From Noviherbaspirillum_A sp047237965 (GTDB lineage Bacteria > Pseudomonadota > Gammaproteobacteria > Burkholderiales > Burkholderiaceae_D), in the NCBI RefSeq assembly GCF_047237965.1, contig NZ_JBDFLX010000003.1, positions 186,001-250,000 on the forward strand: a stretch of DNA of 64,000 nt, read 5' to 3'. Of this stretch, positions 53,867-62,463 are shown piece after piece. The notes under the pieces are model-generated. The model saw only the letters and a program-made list of their open reading frames with translations, had not been told where the DNA came from and searched no databases. The stretch's first letter is position 1. Each line of letters opens with the position of its first letter. Made by a program: the position numbers and the translations under genes.

Positions 53867-54889
53867 ATGAAGCTTACGACGATTGGCATCGATTTGGCAA
53901 GAAACGTGTTCCAGGTCCATGGGGTAGATGCGCATGGAAAAGCTTCTCTTAAAAAGCAATTTAAGCGCGGCCAGATGGCGGCATTCTTCGCTAACCTGCC
54001 GCCTTGCCTGATCGGCATGGAAGCATGCGGCAGCGCGCATTACTGGGCGCGCAAGCTGCAAGCGTTGGGCCATACCGTCAAGTTGATGGCACCGCAATTC
54101 GTCAAACCCTATGTCAAGACCAATAAGCATGATGCAGCCGATGCCGAAACAATTTGTGAGGCGGTCCTGCGGCCCAATATGCGTTTCGTGCCAATCAAGG
54201 AAGTCGAGCAGCAGGGGGTACTGGCACTACATCGGGCACGGCAAGGCATGGTCAAAGCGAGAACTGCGCAAGCCAACCAGATCCGCGGCTTGCTCAGTGA
54301 ATTCGGGCTGATCTTTCCGCAAGGGATCACGAATGTTTATCAACGCGTGCCAGCCTTGCTGGACGAAGCGAAAGAGGAACTTCCGGGCGTGTTCCGTGAA
54401 CTGGTGCAAGGCCTGCTGGCGCATTTGAAAGAGTTGGACCGGCAGGTTGGGGAAATGGAATTGCAAATTCAGATCTGGCACCGGGCTAACGCGCTTAGTT
54501 GCAAGCTGGAGGCGGTCCCCGGCATCGGCCCGCTTACCGCCAGCGCACTAACCGCGTCAATCGGTGACGCAAAGAACTTTGCCAACGGACGGCAGTTGGC
54601 TGCGTGGCTAGGGCTGGTCCCGAAACAGCACTCGACAGGCGGCAAAACGAACCTGCAGGGTATAAGTAAGCGCGGCGACCCCTACTTGCGTACCTTGCTG
54701 ATTCATGGCGCGCGAGCGGTGATCCTGCGAGCCGAACGCAACCTCAACGAGCAAAGTTGGCTACGTCGGCTAATCGGCCGGTGCAACAAGAATGTGGCGG
54801 CAGTAGCCTTGGCTAACAAGAATGCGCGCATCGTGTGGGCCTTGCTGGCCAAGGATGAAAGATTTCGGTCCGATTACGCTACCGCATAA
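53867..54889 (+). CDS. IS110-family (IS1111 group) transposase
   Basis: 340 residues. The N-terminal DEDD domain has IGIDLARNVFQVHGVDAHGK, the Glu in CLIGMEACGSAHYWARKL and KTNKHDAADAETICEAV. The C-terminal Transposase_20 domain has LEAVPGIGPLTASALTASIG, AWLGLVPKQHSTGGKTNLQG and KRGDPYLRTLLIHGARAV, with the conserved Ser. It is full length. These enzymes use a bridge RNA-type mechanism encoded in a non-coding end; the 200 bases before 53867 and 300 after 54889 are the places to look for it. Confidence 0.93.
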   Translation: MKLTTIGIDLARNVFQVHGVDAHGKASLKKQFKRGQMAAFFANLPPCLIGMEACGSAHYWARKLQALGHTVKLMAPQFVKPYVKTNKHDAADAETICEAVLRPNMRFVPIKEVEQQGVLALHRARQGMVKARTAQANQIRGLLSEFGLIFPQGITNVYQRVPALLDEAKEELPGVFRELVQGLLAHLKELDRQVGEMELQIQIWHRANALSCKLEAVPGIGPLTASALTASIGDAKNFANGRQLAAWLGLVPKQHSTGGKTNLQGISKRGDPYLRTLLIHGARAVILRAERNLNEQSWLRRLIGRCNKNVAAVALANKNARIVWALLAKDERFRSDYATA

Positions 54890-55206
54890 TCAGACCGGGC
54901 AAGAAAAATGTTCATGTAGACAATGAAATAGGAGAGGCAGTTGATTCCACCGATTGCACAGGCAATCATGAAGTGATGGCAAGACAGGTCGGACCGTGGA
55001 CGGCAAAACCCGCTACTGTTAAGGCACCTCCAAGTGCGAACTATTGATTGAGGCGCCGTCGAGCATATTCCATCAGGGACAGAGGCAATAGCCTCAATTA
55101 AAGTCCGGATCTATGGCCGCAATCTTTACTTGCTTACCGTCATCGATTGGAGGCTTGGCAATCGGGGCGACCATCTATGACAGTCCACCTCATACAGCTA
55201 GGCTGC
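54890..55206. other. non-coding 3' flank of the IS110 element
   Basis: No gene seen. It probably includes the right end of the IS110 element, but I cannot place the boundary because this family has short or no terminal inverted repeats. Confidence 0.35.
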
Positions 55207-55881
55207 TTAGGAGTTCTCGCTCTTGGCTGACTTGCGACGCGATGCCGCGAAACCGAGCAAGCCCAAGCTAAAGAGGGAGAGAGAGGCCGGTTCGGGTACT
55301 TGTGATGTCTTTTCGAATACAGCAAGATCCTGATGCGTAGGGCTAACATACAGGCCTACTGAGTAGGTACTGACAGTCGGCAAATTATTGAGCCAAGTTT
55401 GAGCCAAGGCTCGCGCGCCATTCGACGTACCATCTGCTACTTTGAATGTCCCACCTGTCAGGTTATACGAACCCGAGTTTTCATTGACCACTTCCCAAGC
55501 TGCCAGCTGGAATGCTCCAGATGTCTCGCTATTGACAACCAAGCTCAAAGCTTCAGTAGCGAGGCGGCTAAGCGCGTCCACCTTGCTTTGCCCGAATGAT
55601 GCGGTACTACCTACGCTGTAGTCGCTGACTGCTTGGCCAAAGTTGGTTAGCTGAAGAATATCTACGCACCAAGCGAGTAAAGACTTGTTGCCATCAGAAA
55701 CTTTAAATCCTCCAGCCTGTACTACTGCTTGGTGTGCTGGCCATTGGATAGTGGTGATCGTGGGGTTGGCGTACTCCATACCGCTTACTGTGATCGTCAT
55801 TGCAGCGGCCGGTAGGCTCATCGCTATAGTACTGATCGTTGCCACAGCAAAGCTCAACAGTGCTTTCTTCATAAAGTTCAT
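55207..55881 (-). CDS. PEP-CTERM surface protein
   Basis: 224 residues: signal peptide (KKALLSFAVATISTIAMSLP, AAA), a mature domain and a C-terminal sorting signal VPEPASLSLFSLGLLGFAAS, then RRK. PEP-CTERM proteins are processed by exosortase (EpsH/XrtA type) and end up on the surface or in the matrix. SLLAWCVDILQL (Cys72) and GAFQLAAWEVVNE (Gln125) are placed like the Cys-Gln pair of thioester adhesin domains, which would let it form covalent bonds; this is a hypothesis. A near-consensus sigma-54 promoter lies 50-65 bases upstream. The end of this gene is repeated as orphan tails at 50520 and 51739. Confidence 0.88.
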   Translation of the reverse strand: MNFMKKALLSFAVATISTIAMSLPAAAMTITVSGMEYANPTITTIQWPAHQAVVQAGGFKVSDGNKSLLAWCVDILQLTNFGQAVSDYSVGSTASFGQSKVDALSRLATEALSLVVNSETSGAFQLAAWEVVNENSGSYNLTGGTFKVADGTSNGARALAQTWLNNLPTVSTYSVGLYVSPTHQDLAVFEKTSQVPEPASLSLFSLGLLGFAASRRKSAKSENS

Positions 55882-55929
55882 GTCCGTTCCCTAGAGTTTG
55901 TCGTAGGCTTCGTGGCCTGTATTTTTTTT

Positions 55930-55945
55930 AGCAATGTTTATGCCA
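55930..55945 (-). promoter_or_regulatory. sigma-54 promoter of the PEP-CTERM gene
   Basis: On the minus strand TGGCAT-N5-TTGCT, with the GG and GC exactly ten bases apart and nine to ten consensus positions kept. The start point would lie about 37 bases before the ATG at 55881. Confidence 0.8.
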
Positions 55946-56112
55946 GGAAACTATTTCTCTTTGAAAAACAGTTTCTTACAGGATACATTGCAAGTTTTAG
56001 GTTAGCTTTGAATTTTCAATATGTAAAGATTATCGACAGTTATCTCTGCTAAAAAACAATGCTTTATGGGAGCAGCATTTGCGCAATCGCCGGCCATGAA
56101 GAATTCCGAAGT

Positions 56113-56425
56113 TCAAAGAATGGGACTAGGCTGGCAAGCACCTCTGAGCTTATTGATGATGAGACGCAGGTTGTGCGCCGCACCGCACAGCACGGCATTC
56201 AGGGCATCGCCGAAAGCGCCTTTTAACCAGTTACGGCCCAGCTTGCCATTGCTCTTCATATACCCGATCGTCGGTTCGATGGGGCTGCGACGACGGATCA
56301 TGGCTTTGAGCCCGCGCGTCACTCCACGTCTCTGCCCGGAGTGCCAGATCTGTACTTGGTCAACCTCGCAACCCTTGTAGCCGCGATCAACGAACGGTTC
56401 TGTCGCATTAAGCGAGGTGACTGCC
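56113..56425 (-). pseudogene. IS5-group transposase, C-terminal remnant
   Basis: VDRGYKGCEVDQVQIWHSGQ, RRGVTRGLKAMIRRRSPIEP, TIGYMKSNGKLGRNWLKGAF and GAAHNLRLIINKLR are the last third of IS5-type transposases, with the final Glu in SPIEP. The 5' part was replaced at about 56430. Confidence 0.75.
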
Positions 56426-56469
56426 GTCGTCCGGCAGACTGCTGAATTTAAAGAAATGAACGGGCGGCC

Positions 56470-56715
56470 ATGCTGAATATCAACGGGATGCGATTTCCGG
56501 TCGACGTGATTCTGATCTGCATCCGCTGGCATGTCGCCTATCCGTTAAGCTACCGGCATCTCGAAGAAATAATGCAGGAAAGCGGTGTGGCGGTCGCCCA
56601 TTCCTCAATCAACCGCTGGCCGATGCGGTTTCTGCCGGTGCTGGAAAAAGGCTTCCAAAAGCACATGCATGCCGTCGGCACCAGCTGGAGGATGGATGAG
56701 ACTACATTAACCTCA
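56470..56715 (+). pseudogene. IS6-family transposase, N-terminal fragment
   Basis: FPVDVILICIRWHVAYPLSY, RHLEEIMQESGVAVAHSSIN and RWPMRFLPVLEK match IS6/IS26-type N-termini, up to WRMDETT with the first catalytic Asp. The rest is missing. Confidence 0.75.
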
Positions 56716-56886
56716 GTTCGGGATAAAGAATTTCTTTGTAGACATGATTGAGCGCCGCCATTGCGCTTCGTAAGACTGGGTTTGCATACCGATCAATCGC
56801 CACAAAGCAGGAGGCGCTCATGGACAGTCTAACGGAATTATTATGCCTGATCGGGACGTGCCAGTTTTTCTGTGTGCGAAGTCGGT

Positions 56887-57873
56887 CTAGTTGACGGCGT
56901 TGGTGAAGCGCTCGCCGAACATGATAGCGAATTGATTGGCCGCTTGCTTCCGTGTCTGCGACGGCATCTTCCAGTCTCTCTCAATGTTGCGCAAAGCTAG
57001 AAACAGCAGCTTCGTAGCGGCCTCGTCGCTGGGGAAGTGACTGCGCTTTTTGATAATCTTGCGCAGCCGCATAGCAGGTTTGGATCTGGGCCTGCGGATA
57101 GACCGCCTCGATCGCCTCCGGGAAGCGGCGCAGATCTTCGACCACTGCAATGAGGATGTCGTATAAACCCCGGTACTTCAAGTCGGTGAAGACCTTGAGC
57201 CAGAACTTGGCGCCCTCGGTTTGCTCAATCCACAATCCCAGTACTTCCTTGCGGCCATCGGCACGCACACCCAGTACACCGCCTTGTTCTTGACGGTTCC
57301 TTCATCGCGGATCTAAAGGCGCAACGCACCGAAGTACACGATCGGGTACATCGCCTCCAGCGGCCGCTGTTGCCATTGCGTGACTTCCTCGATCACTTCG
57401 TCAGTGATGGTGGAAATCAAGTCAGGCGAGACCTCGGTGCCATACAACTCCAGCAGGTGGGTCTGGATCTCTCGTACCGTCATGCCACGGGCATATATGC
57501 TGATGACATGATCGTCAAAGCCAGGCACGCGCCGCTGGTGCTTGGCTACCAGCTTGGGCTCGAAGCTCGACAGCCGGTCGCGCGGCACATCGAGTTGCAG
57601 TTCGCCGCCGGGCGCCAATACCGTTTTGGGTGAGGTACCGTTGCGATGGTTTTTGCTGGCTTACCCTTCCTGAGCCAGGTGGTGGGTCAGTTCAGCCGAC
57701 AGCATGCGCTCGGCCAGCATCTTCTTGAGCTGGCCGGCCAGCTTGGATTCGCCGAGAATGGATTCGGCATCTTTGTTCTGCACGGGGGCCAGTAACTGGT
57801 CAATGAGTTCGACCGGAAACGGCGGTGGTGCTTTCTGTTTTTTAGGCTTTTTGGTCGTCCTTACGTCGGTCAT
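56887..57873 (-). pseudogene. IS256-family transposase, broken (a second type)
   Basis: Pieces from the start (KLAGQLKKMLAERMLSAELT) through PGFDDHVISIYARGMTVREI, KFWLKVFTDLKYRGLYDILI and a C-terminal MPSQTRKQAANQFAIMFGER cover a complete transposase, but stops and shifts near 57660, 57310 and 57080 break it. It is unrelated in detail to the three 1435-bp copies. Confidence 0.85.
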
Positions 57874-57925
57874 GGAACATCCCTTTCGGCATTATTTCAT
57901 GACCTCGCTTACACAAAAATTCTGA

Positions 57926-58778
57926 CAGGCTCCTGATCGACGACTTCTGCGTGCAATTCGAACCAGCTTGGCACAAGCGCTTGCTGGCCGATGGACAGCA
58001 ACATCGACGTCGCCAGACGAGACTGCAATTGTCCGAGCCGATGACACTGGCCGTGTTGTTTCACCAACTTCGGCTCCGCCATTTCAAGACCTTTTACCTG
58101 GCTTACGTATGCCGATTTCTCCGCCAGGAGTTTCCCGATCTACCCAGCTATCATCGCTGCGTCGAACTCATGCCGCGCTGTGCCCTTTCTCTGGCTGCCC
58201 TGTTTGACATGCGCAAGGGCCAGTGCTCAGGCATTTCCATTGTGGACTCGACGCCGATTGCCGTGTGCGACAACCTGCGTATTTCGCGCCACAAGGTCTT
58301 TGCCGAGCTCGCTGCCCGGGGCAAGAGTACGACGGGCTGGTTCTTCGGCTTCAACCTGCATGTCGTCATTAATCATCGAGGTGAAATCCTGGCAATTCGC
58401 CTCACCCCGGGCAATGTCGAAGACCGCAAGCCGGTGCCAAGGCTGTCTCAGAGCCTGTTCGGCAAGCTGTTGGGCGACAAGGGCTATTTGGCCTGATGGC
58501 TTTCGGACTTGCTGGCAGAACAGCATGTGCACCTCATCATCAAAGTGCGAAAGAACTTGAAGCCGATTGAGCTCACACCGTTTGATCAAGCCCTGTTGCG
58601 GCAACGCTCGCTCATTGAAACCATCTTCGATGAGCTGAAGAACCTATGCCAAATTGAACATACACGTTACCGTTCCTGCTTAAATTTCGTCGTCAACCTC
58701 ATGGCCGGTGCCGCTGCTTACTGTCTTGCACCCAACAAGCCACGCTTATCCGTGGCGACCACAGCGCCAATTCTCTGA
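57926..58778 (+). pseudogene. IS982-family transposase with an in-frame stop
   Basis: AWHKRLLADGQQHRRRQTRL, PMTLAVLFHQLRLRHFKTFY, IVDSTPIAVCDNLRISRHKV, and FGFNLHVVINHRGEILAIRL are followed by TGA at 58494-58496, after which the frame continues LLAEQHVHLIIKVRKNLKP and RSLIETIFDELKNLCQIEHT. The 5' end is cut near the IS256 remnant. Confidence 0.82.
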
Positions 58779-59007
58779 TACTGCCCTTATCCCGCTCTGA
58801 GGTTAGATAAAAATCCAGCTGTCGCCTATGTTAGTTGCTGCAAAAATGTAGACAAAATTGCTTTCGTGGACATCTTGCTCGCTCCCATGCGTGCGTGGTT
58901 ACACACCGAGCCAGTTCTTAGGACCAGGAATGCTATCTTCCCGAGCTGAATCAAATTTTCCACAGATTTGTTTCTAACAAGAAATATTTACTGAAAACAA
59001 TTTCTGT

Positions 59008-59024
59008 GTGGTATATGATTAGCT
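59008..59024 (+). promoter_or_regulatory. possible sigma-54 promoter of the pilus operon
   Basis: TGGTAT-N5-TAGCT with GG (59010-59011) and GC (59022-59023) ten bases apart, 160 bases before the pilin start. Pilin genes are often sigma-54 dependent through PilS/PilR. The match is only fair. The rest of 58779-59186 has no gene. Confidence 0.4.
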
Positions 59025-59186
59025 TAGTCTCAATGTAAATCATCAGAAGCACGCCCGCTTTTCGTAACAATTCCGTAGGTTGCTCGAGATTACTACCAGG
59101 ACTGTTAGACAGGTAGAGCGTATTTTCGAATAAGTATGAGTTAAGCAGCGAAAGGATAGGCAACGATGGCGCAAAACGAGGTATCT

Positions 59187-59606
59187 ATGAACCTGCGTTC
59201 CGGCTTCACCTTGATCGAGTTGATGGTCACAGTCGCGATCATAGGAATTCTGGCTGCTGTTGCCCTGCCGTCCTATAGCGATTATGTCATACGCGGCAAA
59301 ATTCCAGATGCAACGTCCAATCTGGCAATGAAGCGGGTGCAGATGGAGCAGTACTTCCAGGACAACAAGACTTACGCCAACGCCCCTCCCTGCGTAGCCG
59401 ACTCCACGTCGAGCCGGTTTTTCACGTTTAGCTGCGCCGACGCTGCCACGGCGACCGCCTATACGCTCCAAGCGATCGGCACCGGCACAATGGCTGGCTT
59501 TACCTATACCGTCGATCAAAGCAATGGGAAGGCAACCTCCGCAGTGCCCACCGGTTGGACCGTCAGTACATCCTGCTGGGTTACGAAAAAAGGCGGTACA
59601 TGTTAA
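59187..59606 (+). CDS. pilE: type IV pilin-like protein PilE
   Basis: 139 residues from ATG 59187. The class III leader is very short: MNLRSG, cut before FTLIELMVTVAIIGILAAVA with Glu5. The globular part has two pairs of Cys near residues 70-83 and at the C-terminus (CWVTKKGGTC), typical of PilE minor or major pilins. The ATG at 59166 would give a slightly longer leader. It starts the minor pilin operon and overlaps fimT by seven bases (ATGTTAA). Confidence 0.9.
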   Translation: MNLRSGFTLIELMVTVAIIGILAAVALPSYSDYVIRGKIPDATSNLAMKRVQMEQYFQDNKTYANAPPCVADSTSSRFFTFSCADAATATAYTLQAIGTGTMAGFTYTVDQSNGKATSAVPTGWTVSTSCWVTKKGGTC

Positions 59607-60214
59607 CTGGGCTTGCTATGCAGCGCGGTGTAAGCCTGATCGAAACAATGATCGGACTTGTAATTGTCAGCCTGATGCTTGCCGCTGGCGCTTCTAGCTT
59701 TAGCACCTTCATGCAAAACACCCATATCCGAAATGCCGCGGAGGCCGTGCAGAACGGGCTCAGCCTAGCGCGGATGGAAGCGGTGCGTCGCAATACCAAC
59801 ATCAATTTTACTCTCGGTGCCGGTGGCGCGTGGACAATAGGCTGCGTGACCGTGGTAGCAGATCTTGATAACGATGGTGTTGTCGATTGCCCGGCGACAA
59901 TACAAACCCGGACTGCAGCCGAAGGTTCCTCGAATGCCACGGTCGCCCTATCCGAAGTCGTCGCAGCCACCAATTCCGCAGCCGCAAGCCCTGTTATCAC
60001 GACGCAAATCAGCTTCAACGGAATAGGCAGAGTGCGCCTCCTTCCTGCCGGGAACACCGCGGTGATTAACATTAGCAATCCCGCAGGCGGCACCTGCGCC
60101 GCGGCCGGGGGCGTGATGCGCTGCCTGCGCGTAGTCGTGTCGACCGGTGGCCAAGTCCGGATGTGCGATCCAAAGCTGTCCGCATCTAATCCCTTAGATC
60201 CTCAAGCATGCTGA
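59600..60214 (+). CDS. fimT: minor pseudopilin FimT/GspH-like
   Basis: 204 residues. Leader MLTGLAMQRG is cut before VSLIETMIGLVIVSLMLAAG with Glu5. The GspH/FimT domain follows with HIRNAAEAVQNGLSLARMEA and VRRNTNINFTL. These proteins prime pilus assembly with PilV, PilW and PilX. The start overlaps the end of pilE, so translation is coupled. Confidence 0.88.
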   Translation: MLTGLAMQRGVSLIETMIGLVIVSLMLAAGASSFSTFMQNTHIRNAAEAVQNGLSLARMEAVRRNTNINFTLGAGGAWTIGCVTVVADLDNDGVVDCPATIQTRTAAEGSSNATVALSEVVAATNSAAASPVITTQISFNGIGRVRLLPAGNTAVINISNPAGGTCAAAGGVMRCLRVVVSTGGQVRMCDPKLSASNPLDPQAC

Positions 60215-60221
60215 TCTGGCC

Positions 60222-60647
60222 ATGTCCATCGCTCCCAAACCCATAAGTCAACAATCCGGCGTCGTGCTGCTCGAAAGCCTGATTGCGATTCTTGTTTTCT
60301 CGTTGGGCGTACTCGGAATCGTTGCCATGCAGGCAATGGCGTTCAAACAGGTGACCGACGCCAGGTACCGGTCCGAAGCCACCCTGCTCGTCGATCAGTT
60401 GCTCGGGACCATGCGGGTAAGTGAGCGCAGCGCAGCGGCGTTGCAAACCAAATTCAGTACGGGTGGCGCCGGCTATACCGAGTGGCTGACCAACGTTTCC
60501 GCCACTCTCCCGGACGTTGGAACCTATCCGCCTTCGGTTGCTGTGGATGCGCAAGGCGTCGTAACGATTACGGTCAGGTGGCGTGCACCGAACGAAAATG
60601 CGTCCGTCCGCGAACACCGGTACGATGCCGTCGCGCAGATCAAATAA
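60222..60647 (+). CDS. pilV: minor pilin PilV
   Basis: 141 residues. Leader MSIAPKPISQQSG is cut before VVLLESLIAILVFSLGVLGI (Glu5). AMAFKQVTDARYRSEATLLV is the conserved PilV helix. It starts seven bases after fimT and ends nine before pilW. Confidence 0.9.
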   Translation: MSIAPKPISQQSGVVLLESLIAILVFSLGVLGIVAMQAMAFKQVTDARYRSEATLLVDQLLGTMRVSERSAAALQTKFSTGGAGYTEWLTNVSATLPDVGTYPPSVAVDAQGVVTITVRWRAPNENASVREHRYDAVAQIK

Positions 60648-60656
60648 GGAGAGGAC

Positions 60657-61772
60657 ATGTCGCCCACCGTCCAGACATCTTGCCGTGCCAATGCAGGATT
60701 CAGCCTTGTCGAAATTATGGTCGGATTGCTAATCTCCATGCTGGCAATTATCGTCGTGCTGCAAGTGTTTTCTGTCTTTGAATCGCGCAAGCGTACTCTC
60801 AGCAATGGTAGCGACGCGCTGACCAATAACGCGCTGGCATTCCAGCAGATGCAACGCGATATCAGCCAGGCAGGCTACGGGTTCAGCGCTGCCAGCGTTT
60901 TCTACTGCAATGTGTCATGGACAGTGGCCTCGGGCAGCAGCATCACAACACCCGTGCGTCTGGCCCCGGTCACCATCAATCCCGGCACCGCTATCATCCC
61001 CGCCGGCGACGCCAATACCGACACCATGCTGGTCATGTACGGCAACAACAACGGGCAGCCTCAGGGCAACCCGATCACGACCCGGACATCGGCTATATAC
61101 ACGGTCCAGATGCCGACCGCGTTCGCCGTTGGCGACAAGGTGATAGCCGCGCCGGCCGCCTGTGGCTCCACTACCCTACTAATTGACGAAATCACCGCTG
61201 TTGAGACCAACACTGTCACGGTGGCAACAGGATCAGCCGGCACGGCCTTGTACAACCTAGGCCCAGCCCCGGTAATCCTAGCGTACGCCATCCGCGGCGG
61301 CAACCTGACGGTATGCAACTACCTTCAAAATGACTGCGGCATCGCCGCCAACAAGGACAAGGAAGCCGTTTGGGCACCGGTGGCCAGCAACATTATCAGC
61401 TTGAAAGCGGTCTACTGGCGCGATACCGCCCTGCCCGACATGGATGGAATTCCCGATTCCAATGGCCATGACCGAGCCGCCCCTGCGAGCGGCTGCGACT
61501 GGGTCCGCGTTTCTGCGATCGGCATGGCGCTGGTTGCCCGCAGCGGCGCATACGACAAGAGCGTCGTAACGGCAACGTCGCGCAATGCCCCGGCAACAAT
61601 CAACGCTCCGACTTGGACGGAAAACGCCACGGCGCCCCTGATTGGGGCGACCGGCAGTCTGGGTCCGGACCAAGCGGCGGACGAGCCATGGAAACACTAT
61701 CGGTATAAGGTACTGGAGTCAGTAGTTCCCATTCGCAATGTGGCCTGGATGGGTGCGGTGCAAGGATGCTAA
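60657..61772 (+). CDS. pilW: minor pilin PilW
   Basis: 371 residues. The prepilin site is in CRANAG|FSLVEIMVGLLISMLAI with Glu5; next comes NNALAFQQMQRDISQAGYGF, the usual PilW block. A long beta-rich C-terminal domain follows. GGAG lies just before the ATG. It overlaps pilX by seven bases. Confidence 0.92.
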   Translation: MSPTVQTSCRANAGFSLVEIMVGLLISMLAIIVVLQVFSVFESRKRTLSNGSDALTNNALAFQQMQRDISQAGYGFSAASVFYCNVSWTVASGSSITTPVRLAPVTINPGTAIIPAGDANTDTMLVMYGNNNGQPQGNPITTRTSAIYTVQMPTAFAVGDKVIAAPAACGSTTLLIDEITAVETNTVTVATGSAGTALYNLGPAPVILAYAIRGGNLTVCNYLQNDCGIAANKDKEAVWAPVASNIISLKAVYWRDTALPDMDGIPDSNGHDRAAPASGCDWVRVSAIGMALVARSGAYDKSVVTATSRNAPATINAPTWTENATAPLIGATGSLGPDQAADEPWKHYRYKVLESVVPIRNVAWMGAVQGC

Positions 61773-62392
61773 CGACTCGCCCGCTATTTCACCTGCCCGG
61801 AAAGGCGGGAAATCAACAGGCCGGCGTCGTGCTCATCATTGCACTGATCGTGATGGTCGCAATGACGCTGGCTGCACTGTCTATGATGCGCTCGGTCGAT
61901 ACTAGTAACCTCATCGCCGGAAACCTGGCATTCCAGCGGGCCGCCACGCACTCTGGCGACACCGGCGTGGAAGCGGCGATTGCCTGGCTGGAGGCAAACA
62001 ATACCGGCGTGATGCTGGATAGCGACGATCCGACCAATGGCTATGACGCCAGCGGCAGCAATGCGGCGCAAAGCCCGACTGCCACCCAGACTTGGGATGA
62101 ATACTGGATGCAGTCGCTCACGGCACGCGCCGTAAAATTAAACGGTGGTGCCCCTGATTCGGCCGGTAATGCCGTCAGTTATGTTATCGACCGCCTGTGC
62201 AATAACTCGGGCGGAAAGACTACGGGCGCCGCCTGTGTCGCCTCACCAGTAGTGCAAACCGCCACAGGCAACGGGGAAGAGGCAGGCGAACCCCAACTAA
62301 GCGCTGCATCATTGGTGTACTACCGGATCACGGTGCGCGTTGCAGGGCCAAAGAATACAGTCAGTTACGTGCAGACAATCGTTTCACTGTAA
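61766..62392 (+). CDS. pilX: minor pilin PilX
   Basis: 208 residues. The hydrophobic helix QAGVVLIIALIVMVAMTLAA lacks Glu5, as usual for PilX, and is followed by DTSNLIAGNLAFQRAATHSG, DTGVEAAIAWLEAN. It interacts with PilW and PilY1 in other species and helps prime pilus assembly. Confidence 0.9.
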   Translation: MLTTRPLFHLPGKAGNQQAGVVLIIALIVMVAMTLAALSMMRSVDTSNLIAGNLAFQRAATHSGDTGVEAAIAWLEANNTGVMLDSDDPTNGYDASGSNAAQSPTATQTWDEYWMQSLTARAVKLNGGAPDSAGNAVSYVIDRLCNNSGGKTTGAACVASPVVQTATGNGEEAGEPQLSAASLVYYRITVRVAGPKNTVSYVQTIVSL

Positions 62393-62463
62393 CACTGCTC
62401 TCGGAAAGCTCCCAGCAGCCCCATCCTTTCGTCGCAAATGCATCTCACGTTCAAGAAGAATTC

